A DNA stretch of 64,000 bases, from the NCBI RefSeq assembly GCF_900182735.1, contig NZ_FXTU01000003.1, forward strand, positions 248,001-312,000. The letters run 5' to 3'. Of this stretch, positions 18,726 through 27,177 are shown in pieces. This DNA comes from Laceyella tengchongensis (GTDB lineage: Bacteria; Bacillota; Bacilli; Thermoactinomycetales; Thermoactinomycetaceae). The translations under genes were made by a program, and so were the position numbers. Numbering within the stretch: the first letter of the stretch is position 1; each line of letters starts with the position of its first letter. The notes under the pieces are model-generated. The model did not search any database, was not told the DNA's origin, and was given only the letters and a program-made list of their open reading frames with translations.

Positions 18726-19352
18726 TTGCACTTGTGGAAGATGAGATGTATTTCTTTGATTCGAGCTGGAACGAATCAAGCTAGAAATGAAACGCAAGGG
18801 TTTCAATTCTCTCGATGAGATGTATTTCTTTGATTCCAAGGCTTTTATATCCAGGGATGGCCATGTTTTATCCCTCCCGTTTCAATTCTCTCGATGAGAT
18901 GTATTTCTTTGATTCGCAATGGGTGATCATTAGCGAGGAAGGGAGCTGGGTTTCAATTCTCTCGATGAGATGTATTTCTTTGATTCCGAAATTGCCGCCC
19001 TCAATGTAGAAGATATTGAATTCGTTTCAATTCTCTCGATGAGATGTATTTCTTTGATTCTTGTTGGGTGAAGACTACCTCATCAACCGCAAGACCGTTT
19101 CAATTCTCTCGATGAGATGTATTTCTTTGATTCTGAAACGCTATCAAGTGAAAGCGGAGTTTTACCACCGTTTCAATTCTCTCGATGAGATGTATTTCTT
19201 TGATTCGAAGGTTAAAAGCGTAAAGGTGCCGGTATAAAGCGAAGTTTCAATTCTCTCGATGAGATGTATTTCTTTGATTCTACGCGGGCCACGCTCCGTC
19301 ATTGATGAGATTGCTGTTTCAATTCTCTCGATGAGATGTATTTCTTTGATTC
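18726..19352 (-). CRISPR. CRISPR array 2 (8 intact repeats plus a degenerate distal repeat)
   Basis: Intact 37-bp repeats start at 18800, 18879, 18950, 19024, 19097, 19170, 19244 and 19316. On the plus strand each begins GTTTCAATTCTCTCGATG and ends TTTCTTTGATTC. Spacers are 34-42 bp. The left-most repeat (18726-18762) keeps only its last 23 bases, typical for the leader-distal end. The repeat differs from that of array 3 by one base (C for T at position 14). Orientation is set by the leader on the right and the ATTGAAAC handle on the minus strand. The array lies directly downstream of cas6. Confidence 0.98.
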
Positions 19353-19542
19353 GGCGTACGTCGAAATGCTTGTCTTCAAACATTTATCACCCCCTTTTGC
19401 GAACACCTCCCTAAAAAAGGATAGAATTGCCCAATCACCTGTCGTATAAATACGACTCTAAATCCCCAAAGCCCTTTATTCATAAGGCATTAAGGATTTC
19501 CGACGACCCCCTGGCTTTTTTCCGAAGCATTGGGTGTTCGCA
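19353..19542 (-). promoter_or_regulatory. CRISPR leader 2, overlapping the 3' end of cas6
   Basis: It begins GGCGT right after the first repeat, like the other leaders. TGCGAACACC at 19398-19407 and GGTGTTCGCA at 19533-19542 are perfect inverted copies bounding the conserved leader core, which includes CGACGACCCCCTGG. The outer 53 bp (19490-19542) are also the last codons of cas6. A short reading frame with AAAAGGGGGTGAT before ATG (19383) runs from the leader into the first repeats. Confidence 0.85.
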
Positions 19543-20254
19543 AAATGGCTTTATCATGCGGAATTAATTTGACTTGCCCCATCCCCCAGGCTGTTTTATA
19601 GCCAAACCCCATTATCGAACCATAGAATGCTAACTTCCAAAGCCACTTCTGATCCTCAAGAGGCAATTTATTTGTATTTAAAGTCATTTTCCCCAAAAAC
19701 CCGATAGCTTGAAATTTTTCAAAGTCGACGACCACGGTTTTGAAAGAAGCATAATTAATTTTGATGGTCCGAATCATGGAGTATGGAAAGTCAATGTTGC
19801 CTGTATGCGTAATTTTTAAAGCGCTCAAAAACAAAAGGGTAGGATCTGGCAAAGGGTAGTAATTGCCGGATTGATAAAAAGTGGTTGGAGAAATAAAATG
19901 CAACGTAAATTTCGTCGCAAACCTTTGCATGATTTCTTCATCCGAATAACTGATCAACTGAACCTCCTGAACCACGCCTTTCCAATCGATCAAATCAATC
20001 TGTTCTTGAACCAAAAAATGCTGTTGCATACATTGAATAAATGCTTTACTTGGGCTTTGAATATGCAATTCATCATTCTCAATCAATAGATGAGCAGAAA
20101 ATATTTGACGTTCCTTCCGATCATGAATCATCTGGGAAAGCACCGGATCGGTGTTTTGAATCGCTTTTAAAATATAGCCATGCAATCTTCGACCCAAAAC
20201 ACCTCGGTCCAATTTCTTCCCATATGGCTTCAAAAAGATGCGCAACCGATACAT
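19490..20254 (-). CDS. cas6: Cas6, CRISPR RNA-processing endoribonuclease
   Basis: 254 residues. Cas6 cuts the pre-crRNA within each repeat, leaving the 8-nt ATTGAAAC handle. Visible features are the N-terminal ferredoxin-like fold, a candidate general-base histidine at about residue 25 (GRRLHGYILKAI), and the C-terminal glycine-rich loop GSIMGFGYKTAWGMGQVKL that defines the family. It is the last gene of the cas operon, 11 bp after cas2. The final 18 residues (from LRTPNASEKSQGVVGNP) are encoded by CRISPR leader 2 and lie beyond the normal Cas6 end, so the original stop has been lost. The catalytic core looks intact. Confidence 0.9.
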   Translation of the reverse strand: MYRLRIFLKPYGKKLDRGVLGRRLHGYILKAIQNTDPVLSQMIHDRKERQIFSAHLLIENDELHIQSPSKAFIQCMQQHFLVQEQIDLIDWKGVVQEVQLISYSDEEIMQRFATKFTLHFISPTTFYQSGNYYPLPDPTLLFLSALKITHTGNIDFPYSMIRTIKINYASFKTVVVDFEKFQAIGFLGKMTLNTNKLPLEDQKWLWKLAFYGSIMGFGYKTAWGMGQVKLIPHDKAILRTPNASEKSQGVVGNP

Positions 20255-20265
20255 GCCCTATCTCC

Positions 20266-20544
20266 TTACAAAATATGATCACTTTCCTTGACACCTTCTC
20301 CAGAGGATTCACCTTTGTAACATGTTTTCCCCTGGCAAGAATGACACAAATGATATATACATAGAGAATCTTCTTCTTTGTCCAACAAAGCAAACAATCG
20401 ATGCTCGAGTTCAATCCAACGCTTTTCATCGCACTCTATCTCAAACAACGAATACTGAACCCATCTGCCATAATCTTTCAATATCTTAAATATCTTATTA
20501 CGTCGTCTATCATTCATGATATCATAACTAATTACTCGTTTCAT
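20266..20544 (-). CDS. cas2: Cas2, adaptation complex subunit
   Basis: 92 residues, the usual length. The start MKRVISYDIMNDRRRNKIFK gives the first beta-strand with the metal-binding aspartate (D8) and the DRRR motif. YGRWVQYSLFEIE is the dimer-interface strand. Cas2 bridges Cas1 dimers during spacer acquisition. It sits 10 bp after cas1. The C-terminal tail holds three cysteines (LCHSCQGKTCYKG), somewhat more than usual. A decayed copy of its first 16 codons lies at 25936-25985. Confidence 0.95.
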   Translation of the reverse strand: MKRVISYDIMNDRRRNKIFKILKDYGRWVQYSLFEIECDEKRWIELEHRLFALLDKEEDSLCIYHLCHSCQGKTCYKGESSGEGVKESDHIL

Positions 20545-20554
20545 GATATTCCCC

Positions 20555-21547
20555 CTATTTAGCCAAGAACGGGTAGTATTCCTCCAGCTCTCCCTTTACA
20601 CACTTAGCCAGTAGAACGGCTTGTTTATGTAATATTTCACGATAGGTATATTTTTTCTCTAAAAACGAATGATACACGCTATCTTTTCTTCGTTTATCAA
20701 ACTCTTGTAAAAATCTTTTACGGGCGGCTTTTTTCAAGCGCGGTTCACCTTGATCAAGTTGAAAATCATTCACCTGAATGATTCCTTGGTTTATCAGTTT
20801 CACAACCAAATTATCTACAAGCATGCACCGAAATTCCTCCATCATGTCTAATGCCAACGACTCTCGGCCATACCGCTCCCGATGCAAAAAACCAATATAA
20901 GGATCTAATCCCGCCGCGCGGAGGGCTCCACTTATTTCGGCTCTTAAAAGCGCATAACCATAATTAAGCATCGCATTGATAGGATCCTTGGCCGGTCGAC
21001 GGCTTCTACCGTGAAACGGAAAGTCCTCTTTCTGAATAAGAAGAGGAAAAGCCTCAAAATACTGCCGAGCAGCCATGCCTTCAATTCCACGGAGATGATT
21101 TAAATCGCTTGCTGTTAAGCATTGTTTCATAGCTATTTTTAGGCTTTGGATCGGTTGGTCCAAATGAAGCTTTCGTCGTCTGGCATAGCGTTGCAAGCTT
21201 GTCCGCGTATTTTTTAGCTTAGCCATCACCATATTTCTTGCGATGTGCAAGCTTCTTTCTTCTGAAAGATGCATTTCTACCTGTGCAACTCGCAAGCGAA
21301 CATTTTTATTGTCTGGGCCAATAAATCTCCCCGCCACGTCATATCCATCAAAATAAACAACATCAATCCCCTTCTCAGCCAACATCATTAACGCATCTGT
21401 AGTCAATGTGGACGAAGAATGGATGAAAAACCGTGTAAAATCTTGCACCCTTAATTCTTTTAGAAGCACCTGATTTTTAAAGACTTTCAGACGCTCGGAT
21501 TCTTTTCGTACAAAGCAATATGGCTCTGTTAAATAAAACGTTCCCAC
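20555..21547 (-). CDS. cas1: Cas1, CRISPR integrase
   Basis: 330 residues, full length. Cas1 inserts new spacers at the leader-repeat junction. The N-terminal beta domain is followed by the catalytic helical domain. Expected metal ligands are present: E156 (HLRGIEGMAARQYF), H222 (GFLHRERYGRESLALD) and the acidic residues at 234-238 (DMMEEFR). Its start overlaps the cas4 end by 19 bp and cas2 follows after 10 bp, so cas4-cas1-cas2 form a translationally packed adaptation module. Confidence 0.97.
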   Translation of the reverse strand: MGTFYLTEPYCFVRKESERLKVFKNQVLLKELRVQDFTRFFIHSSSTLTTDALMMLAEKGIDVVYFDGYDVAGRFIGPDNKNVRLRVAQVEMHLSEERSLHIARNMVMAKLKNTRTSLQRYARRRKLHLDQPIQSLKIAMKQCLTASDLNHLRGIEGMAARQYFEAFPLLIQKEDFPFHGRSRRPAKDPINAMLNYGYALLRAEISGALRAAGLDPYIGFLHRERYGRESLALDMMEEFRCMLVDNLVVKLINQGIIQVNDFQLDQGEPRLKKAARKRFLQEFDKRRKDSVYHSFLEKKYTYREILHKQAVLLAKCVKGELEEYYPFLAK

Positions 21548-22134
21548 CGAATTTTCCCCCTTAATTGCCTCCGTTCACGAGGTAAGCAATAATCGACTAA
21601 GCTACATTTGCAACATTTTTTCCAATCGTCTATACCAGCAGGAGGATTGTCAGATAAGTATAATTCTCGGATGATTCCAATAACCTCTATGGTACGTCTT
21701 CTGATCTCCTCATCGAAAATCACTTTCTTGCGTTGATTTGACCCATAAAAGAAGAGATAACCAACATCAACCGGCTTTCGCAAATACTCCTCTAAGGCTA
21801 ATGCTTGAGCACAAACTTGAAGCACATTGTTCTCCCAGCCGGCAGCTTTTCCCCTTTTATACTCCACCGGATAAATTTGCCCCTGTTCTTCTTCTATGAG
21901 ATCGCACCGAATAGACAATCCATATTTCTCAGAATAGAGGAAAACGGACCGATAACATTCCCGTTCTCCCCTTGTTTCCCTGCCGACTTGATCCACATAT
22001 TCATGCAACAACTTTCCATGCATTGTATAAACATTATGGTAAAAGGTCTTCTCAACATATTCGTAATAACACCGCCGTGGACAAAATACATATGCGTTGA
22101 TCGCATGCCCTTCTACCGTCGGATTTTCCATCAC
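21529..22134 (-). CDS. cas4: Cas4, adaptation exonuclease
   Basis: 201 residues. RecB-type nuclease residues are D78 (IRCDLIEE), E91 and K93 (YPVEYKRGK). The 4Fe-4S cluster cysteines are C18 (FCPRRC; C22 is a second candidate) and a C-terminal cluster at 174-183 (CCKCSLVDYC). Cas4 trims prespacers and sets PAM-side orientation together with Cas1-Cas2. It overlaps the cas3 remnant by 4 bp (ATGA) upstream and cas1 by 19 bp downstream. Confidence 0.95.
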   Translation of the reverse strand: MMENPTVEGHAINAYVFCPRRCYYEYVEKTFYHNVYTMHGKLLHEYVDQVGRETRGERECYRSVFLYSEKYGLSIRCDLIEEEQGQIYPVEYKRGKAAGWENNVLQVCAQALALEEYLRKPVDVGYLFFYGSNQRKKVIFDEEIRRRTIEVIGIIRELYLSDNPPAGIDDWKKCCKCSLVDYCLPRERRQLRGKIRWERFI

Positions 22135-23796
22135 AGCACCTCACTTCGCACACGTTCCATGATACTCCATAGCTGAAACGCCTCCGAATTAAAAGCGATA
22201 CTCCAATCTGCACTTTGTTTCTTTGCAGGATATATACGAAACATCGGTGGTAAACGAAGTAGATCACTTAATTCCCATATAGAAAGATTCACCATATATG
22301 CAACCCAAGACTTTTTTTCTGCGAAATGGAACAATTGCTTTAAATCTTGATTTAACCAAGGATCTTCTGGTGCTTCCAAACTCAATCGATCAATCCGAAC
22401 CACCTGGCCTTTATGCTTGGATACAGATGATCGCAATTTCCAATGTAATCTTGCAGGTTTTTCCCGGATGCCCATCGCGACCGCATATCCTAAAACGTAA
22501 TCATTTTGAAGAGTTGCCAGATGATCCTCTCTCTCGACTCCCCTAAATCGCTCTTTTACTTTCGCAATCATTTCCTCTTTGGTAATAAAGCGAACCACTC
22601 GTCTTCGGAGTACAAACCAAAAATCATATTTCTTTAATGGGGCTTCAGGTATTGATTCATCCCAAAACCATACGTCTGGATAAAATGTTTCAAGATGCTC
22701 TGGATCTATACGCCGGCTTTTCAACCTGAACAAATGACTCTCCAATGTATTTTGCCCACGGAAACTTATGACCGGTTCCAAAATTTTTTCTTGTTTCAAC
22801 TGTTCATAACGATTGCATTGGCTTTCAAATCCTTCTCCATAAAGTAGTTCAATGGTTTGCTTTATATTAGCCAATATTGGATTCTCATTCTTTTCAAGCT
22901 GGTGCTTAGCTATTAGATGATAGTGGTGCACTAAGTTCATGCCGCCCACTTTATGGATATAAGGTAGAAAATCTTGATAATATTGATACGATTGCATGAT
23001 TAAATCTTTTAACTCACTATGGGTTACCTGTGCGGAAATTTGGTTGTTTATCCTTTCAGCGACATATGGGGGAACATAAGCCCAAACATGCAATGGCGGA
23101 TTGGGTTTAGAACAACTACCGCGACCAATTCTTCCTAACCGTTGCATAAAGCTCCCCGCACTCCTCGATTCAAAAATAAGAAAATCCTTATGCATGTCTC
23201 CTTGGAAATCAACCCCTACCTCTACCGTGGCTGTAGCCACTGTGATTTGTTTACCTAATTCAATCTCGCTCTTTTGGCGGTCAGACAATCCGTGAACCTC
23301 TCCTACCTCATATCCTTTCTCCCTCAATTGACTTGCCAGCATTTGTGCTTCATGAATTGAATCAAGAATCACAAGGCCCTTGGCCTTTGGGTATTGGAAT
23401 AAATATTCTTCTACTTCGCCCCAATTCTCCAATATCTTCTCAGCCGTTTGCCATTGGCGAAGATTACTTGACTTCACTTGCAATTGCAACGGCTCCAAAT
23501 ACGTTCTTTTAGAGAAAAGAGGGGGCTTGGTTGCGTCCAACCATTCCTTTACTTTATCCTGTACCCTCCAAATCTCGATTCCCAAATTTCTCGCTAAAGC
23601 AAAAAACTCATTTCGCGGTGTCGCCGAGGAGAGCAAAAAGGCAAAGGGTTTATATGGAGCAACAGAAACTAGCAGAGCCATCCATTGCAACAAAAAATTC
23701 ATCTGAGCCACATGATACAGATGAAACTCATCAAAAATTTGCAATTGAAACTCAAGTAATTGATAAAAAAGAGCTGGTTGCTCCCCTTTTTAACCT
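22131..23796 (-). pseudogene. cas3: cas3 helicase, 5'-truncated by a deletion
   Basis: The open frame runs from a TAA near 23796 through QLLEFQLQIFDEFHLYHVAQ. The DExH box (DEFH) is at the extreme N-terminus, so the Walker A domain is gone. Later helicase motifs are intact: FLLSSATPRN (motif III), TVATATVEVGVDF (motif V) and QRLGRIGRG (motif VI), plus the C-terminal region. No HD nuclease domain is visible. DEFHLY and the lack of HD resemble the Cas3' helicase of subtype I-D, but that is an inference. Any product (about 537 residues from ATG 23744) cannot bind ATP normally. It is joined to the WYL gene by the deletion. Confidence 0.85.
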
Positions 23797-24505
23797 CTTT
23801 TGCCTTTACCTTGTTTGCTATTGGAGAACGGATCAATACCTTTTTCACCTCTAATAATCGATCCAAACGATAATGTTTGATTCTCTGCTTTTTAATCTCC
23901 TCTCCAGAAGGTGTCGTTGCTTTTCCAATAATATAAAAATTATTTTTGCAATAATATACCATATACGGATCAAAGTATCTTATCGCTTTTTTATAACGAA
24001 ATCGTATAATTTGATTGTACAAAATCGCATCAAAAACCTCATTTAATGCTTGATAAAAATGAATTCGCTCCTTTGGGTAACCAAATTGTTTAATTCGATA
24101 AAACTTAGACCAACTTTTCATCCTCTCAATATCCTGCTTAGGCAACACAGAACAGGCATGTTGAAACAGCAACTTATACGCTTCTTGTCCTTCATTCAAC
24201 AACAATGGTTCAACCTGCTTGAGTGCTAAGAAAAGATATAACCTAACCTTCGGACTCAGGTTCACAATGCCTCTTGAAAAGTTACCCTCGTATTTCCCGT
24301 GATATCTGGAGATATACTCCCTTTGATTTGGTGTATTTAGCTTTTCTCTCAAATAATCGATATCGTTGCGGACTTGTTTATCACTGACTCCATAACGCAA
24401 TGCCGTCTCCTTAATTTTATATGGTCCAGGATCAAGTAATAATTCTGCAAGCATAGCAAATAGCCGCTCTCGATATTTAACATGCTTTTTCAATTGATCA
24501 TTCAC
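23699..24505 (-). pseudogene. HTH-WYL regulator, 3' end replaced by cas3 sequence
   Basis: The frame encodes 268 residues. An N-terminal HTH (KIKETALRYGVSDKQVRNDI) and a WYL domain (IRFRYKKAIRYFDPYMVYYC, then FYIIGKATTPSGEE) are clear. From about residue 245 the text (QLFFINYLSFNCKFLMSF) is the cas3 gene read in the wrong frame, so the native C-terminus is lost. WYL regulators commonly precede cas operons and bind nucleotide or nucleic-acid ligands. The start is a GTG with a poor ribosome site, just after a terminator hairpin. The regulator might still bind DNA. Confidence 0.8.
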
Positions 24506-24516
24506 CTCAACTAAAA

Positions 24517-24540
24517 CAAAAAATCTCTCTTATGAGAGAT
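24517..24540 (-). terminator. Terminator between array 3 and the WYL-cas operon
   Basis: On the minus strand ATCTCTC, loop ATAA, GAGAGAT, then TTTTTTG. It lies 8 bp after the last repeat of array 3 and 12 bp before the WYL start codon, so array 3 transcripts should stop here unless read-through or antitermination occurs. Confidence 0.75.
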
Positions 24541-24548
24541 CAAGTTAC

Positions 24549-25740
24549 GTTTCCATTCTCTCGATGAGATGTATTTCATTGATTCGGAAGACACTAGCGG
24601 TTCTGCAATGTCTCTCCGGGTTTCAATTCTCTTGATGAGATGTATTTCTTTGATTCCGGATCGTCAGAGTCGAGGGGCCGGACTACAGATTGTTTCAATT
24701 CTCTTGATGAGATGTATTTCTTTGATTCGTTTGGATATTGCGATACCGAGAGGCTGGAAGTGGTTTCAATTCTCTTGATGAGATGTATTTCTTTGATTCC
24801 ACTGTTCCGTCGTAACGAGTCACCAGCTCTTTGATCTGTTTCAATTCTCTTGATGAGATGTATTTCTTTGATTCTATGCGATATTGCTTAGTGCATTGTA
24901 AGCGCAACTGTTTCAATTCTCTTGATGAGATGATTCGGCCCTGATCCGTCCGGGGTAAATGGGCTTAAATTCGTTTCAATTCTCTTGATGAGATGTATTT
25001 CTTTGATTCCCTGAGTGAGTGGGAGGAGCAGGAACGAACGAAGGCTGTTTCAATTCTCTTGATGAGATGTATTTCTTTGATTCACCTCCCAAGTTTCTTG
25101 GAACATATCACATACAAAGTTTCAATTCTCTTGATGAGATGTATTTCTTTGATTCAGGCGAGGGGCTACCCCTTAGATGTATGTGTAGATGGTTTCAATT
25201 CTCTTGATGAGATGTATTTCTTTGATTCCGGTGCGCTTCATAACCGGTGATCCGTTCCAATGTGATGTTTCAATTCTCTTGATGAGATGTATTTCTTTGA
25301 TTCTCGAAGGGGCGGATTGTCCGGGTTGAAGGGCCTGATGTTTCAATTCTCTTGATGAGATGTATTTCTTTGATTCCCTGTCAGGAACAAGAACGGCTGA
25401 TGAAGCGATTCGTTTCAATTCTCTTGATGAGATGTATTTCTTTGATTCATCCTAAAGCAGATCCTCGGAAAGCTGAATGACATGGGTTTCAATTCTCTTG
25501 ATGAGATGTATTTCTTTGATTCAATTCAAATCCGACCGCGCTCGGGAATTTCGCTAAAGTTTCAATTCTCTTGATGAGATGTATTTCTTTGATTCACTGT
25601 GATGTCTGTGTTCGCGGGTTTTGTTTCTATCGTTTCAATTCTCTTGATGAGATGTATTTCTTTGATTCGGTCTTTGACTTCGCTGATCCGCAGGCCCGCT
25701 TTTGTTTCAATTCTCTTGATGAGATGTATTTCTTTGATTC
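24549..25740 (-). CRISPR. CRISPR array 3 (17 repeats)
   Basis: Repeats start at 24549, 24620, 24692, 24763, 24838, 24909, 24973, 25047, 25119, 25192, 25267, 25340, 25412, 25486, 25559, 25632 and 25704. The consensus begins GTTTCAATTCTCTTGATG and ends TTTCTTTGATTC. The leader-distal repeat (24549) has three changes, one of which matches the array 2 variant. The repeat at 24909-24935 lacks 10 internal bases. Spacers are about 34-38 bp. The leader at the right and the ATTGAAAC handle show leftward transcription. Confidence 0.98.
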
Positions 25741-25930
25741 GGCGTTTGCCGAAGCGCTTGTCCTTCAGCCATGATTATTCCCTTTTGCGAACACCTCCCT
25801 AAAAAAGAATATAAATGCTCCTAACATGTCCGATAAAATACGTCTCAAAATCCCCAAACCCCTTTATTCATAAAGTATTAAGGATTTCCGACGACCCCCT
25901 GGCTTTTTTCCGAAGCATGGGGTGTTCGCA
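25741..25930 (-). promoter_or_regulatory. CRISPR leader 3
   Basis: Closely similar to leader 2: GGCGT at the repeat edge, TGCGAACACC (25786-25795), CGACGACCCCCTGGC, and GGTGTTCGCA (25921-25930). AAAGGGAAT before ATG at 25772 again places a translatable start inside the leader at the same relative position as in leader 2. Confidence 0.85.
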
Positions 25931-25935
25931 AAATT

Positions 25936-25985
25936 TGGTCGCGCCATCTATTATTTATAATAGCATAATTAATCGCTTGTTTCAT
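25936..25985 (-). pseudogene. 5' remnant of a second cas2, fused to leader 3
   Basis: The minus strand reads AATATCATGAAACAAGCG then ATTAATTATGCTATTATA, which matches the start of the intact cas2 (AATATCATGAAACGAGTA, ATTAGTTATGATATCATG). The encoded MKQAINYAIINNRWRDQ parallels MKRVISYDIMNDRRRNK. The similarity stops where the leader begins. The frame then runs through the leader and ends at the same leader-encoded tail as cas6 (SEKSQGVVGNP-stop). Confidence 0.75.
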
Positions 25986-26043
25986 GATATTGACCTTATT
26001 CGGTGAAATTACATTCTAAAATAATAAAACGCTAGATTTGTAC

Positions 26044-26080
26044 TAGGGCTTGTCTGATGAATAAGCCAGCGACACACCCT
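26044..26080. mobile_element. Deletion remnant of the miniature element
   Basis: GGGCTTGTCTGATGAATA then AGCCAGCG joins directly to ACACACCCT. It has the end sequence of the 3128-3257 element on both sides with the middle missing. CTAG overlaps the left end. Confidence 0.6.
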
Positions 26081-26229
26081 AATCAAAATGAACAAGGTTG
26101 GAGCTTAAATGTATGAAGACAACATTACAATAAATCCCCTTATCTGGTTAATTTGTAGAATAACTTAGCTTATGCGCTAGATGTCTAAGTTCTCAATATA
26201 ATGGAGGAAAATATAAGTGATAAGGTGTT

Positions 26230-26541
26230 GAAGAGGGCAAAAAACGCCCTCTTTCAAATATCTGACAACAACTCTTCCATTTCGGACGCCCCCCTAATAC
26301 CGCTCTTCTTAAAATGAGGAATAGCACTAGAAAGATCACGTGGTAAGCACACCTCTTTTATTTCAGGAGGGCATGATATAGCAAAAAAGCATTATTATTG
26401 CGCGAATGGGAAATTAGTTATGAAGTAGACAGGTATCTTGCCTTTGCTACTACGCTACGGGGCGTAATGGGAGGCTTGAGGGGCGCAGATCAATACGAGC
26501 TGGGGGCACGTTCACCATTTGACGTTTTGAATGGTTTCTGA
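26230..26541. other. Hairpin and two short coding-like remnants
   Basis: AAGAGGGC / GCCCTCTT at 26231-26253 is a terminator-like hairpin. On the minus strand 26267-26390 reads PPEIKEVCLPRDLSSAIPHF then KKSGIRGASEMEELLSDI-stop without a start. On the plus strand an AGGAGG-ATG at 26373 is out of frame by two bases with a readable stretch LLLREWEISYEVDRYLAFAT then RGADQYELGARSPFDVL, stopping at 26541. Neither is recognised; both look like gene fragments. No other feature is seen in 25986-26701 apart from the element remnant at 26044. Confidence 0.35.
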
Positions 26542-26701
26542 AGTTTCTCACGGATGAAGAATGCATGGAGCTTAAAGTAACACATTTACTATCACATCTA
26601 TTAATTAACTAATACGTATCGATATCAATGTATATTACACTCTGTCAGATTCTTCACGATGGGTATCACTCCGGACAACATGCTTTGGTAGAATACATGA
26701 T

Positions 26702-27019
26702 CTATCTCACACCAAAAATATCAAAACTTCTTCCAGCAATGATCTTTTTCCCATCGTCAAGCTCCAGTTCAAGCACATCCCACATAGGAATGACGATTTC
26801 CTTACCATTGGTTGCCAACAAGGATACCCTTTGTATATTGGTCTCTGGAAAAAGACGCACATAGCATGTCACTTCAACATCTTTCCTCCCGTACATCCCC
26901 TTCCACTGTTTTTCATGGCAATCGACTTCTATTTCGGGACGTTGTTGTAATTTATTAATAAACGACGTAACTTGATTTGCCTGCCCTTTAATTTGAACTT
27001 TTAGCAAAATCTCCACCAC
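26702..27019 (-). CDS. Small conserved-looking protein of unknown function
   Basis: 105 residues, MVEILLKVQIKGQANQVTSF at the start, with alternating strands and a helix that suggest a small alpha/beta fold. It might belong to the DUF3970-type small proteins, which begin with a similar strand-helix unit, but I am not certain. It is divergent from the XRE regulator gene at 27178; the 158-bp gap probably holds promoters for both. Confidence 0.6.
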   Translation of the reverse strand: MVEILLKVQIKGQANQVTSFINKLQQRPEIEVDCHEKQWKGMYGRKDVEVTCYVRLFPETNIQRVSLLATNGKEIVIPMWDVLELELDDGKKIIAGRSFDIFGVR

Positions 27020-27177
27020 CCTTTATCTAAATTACTTGACTATTTGGACAAGAAGATTTAATATGCACGATGAACCTAGTAATAGTATGATTTAGATTTC
27101 GGAATATTAGAACAAACTGAATAGTTGTATTTTATCGTGGTACTCACACTAACTGGTTTGAATGAGAGGGTTGTAAG

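Noticed and set aside
19162..19383. A 73-residue repetitive protein across array 2
   Set aside because: It is translation of CRISPR repeats and spacers. Only the leader-located start was kept as an observation.
25571..25774. Other reading frames with repeated MYFFDS or MRCISLI text
   Set aside because: These are CRISPR repeats read on the plus strand; no ribosome sites and the wrong strand for transcription.
26373..26541. A plus-strand gene with AGGAGG-ATG at 26373
   Set aside because: The ATG frame stops after two codons; the readable stretch is in another frame, so it is kept only as a remnant note.
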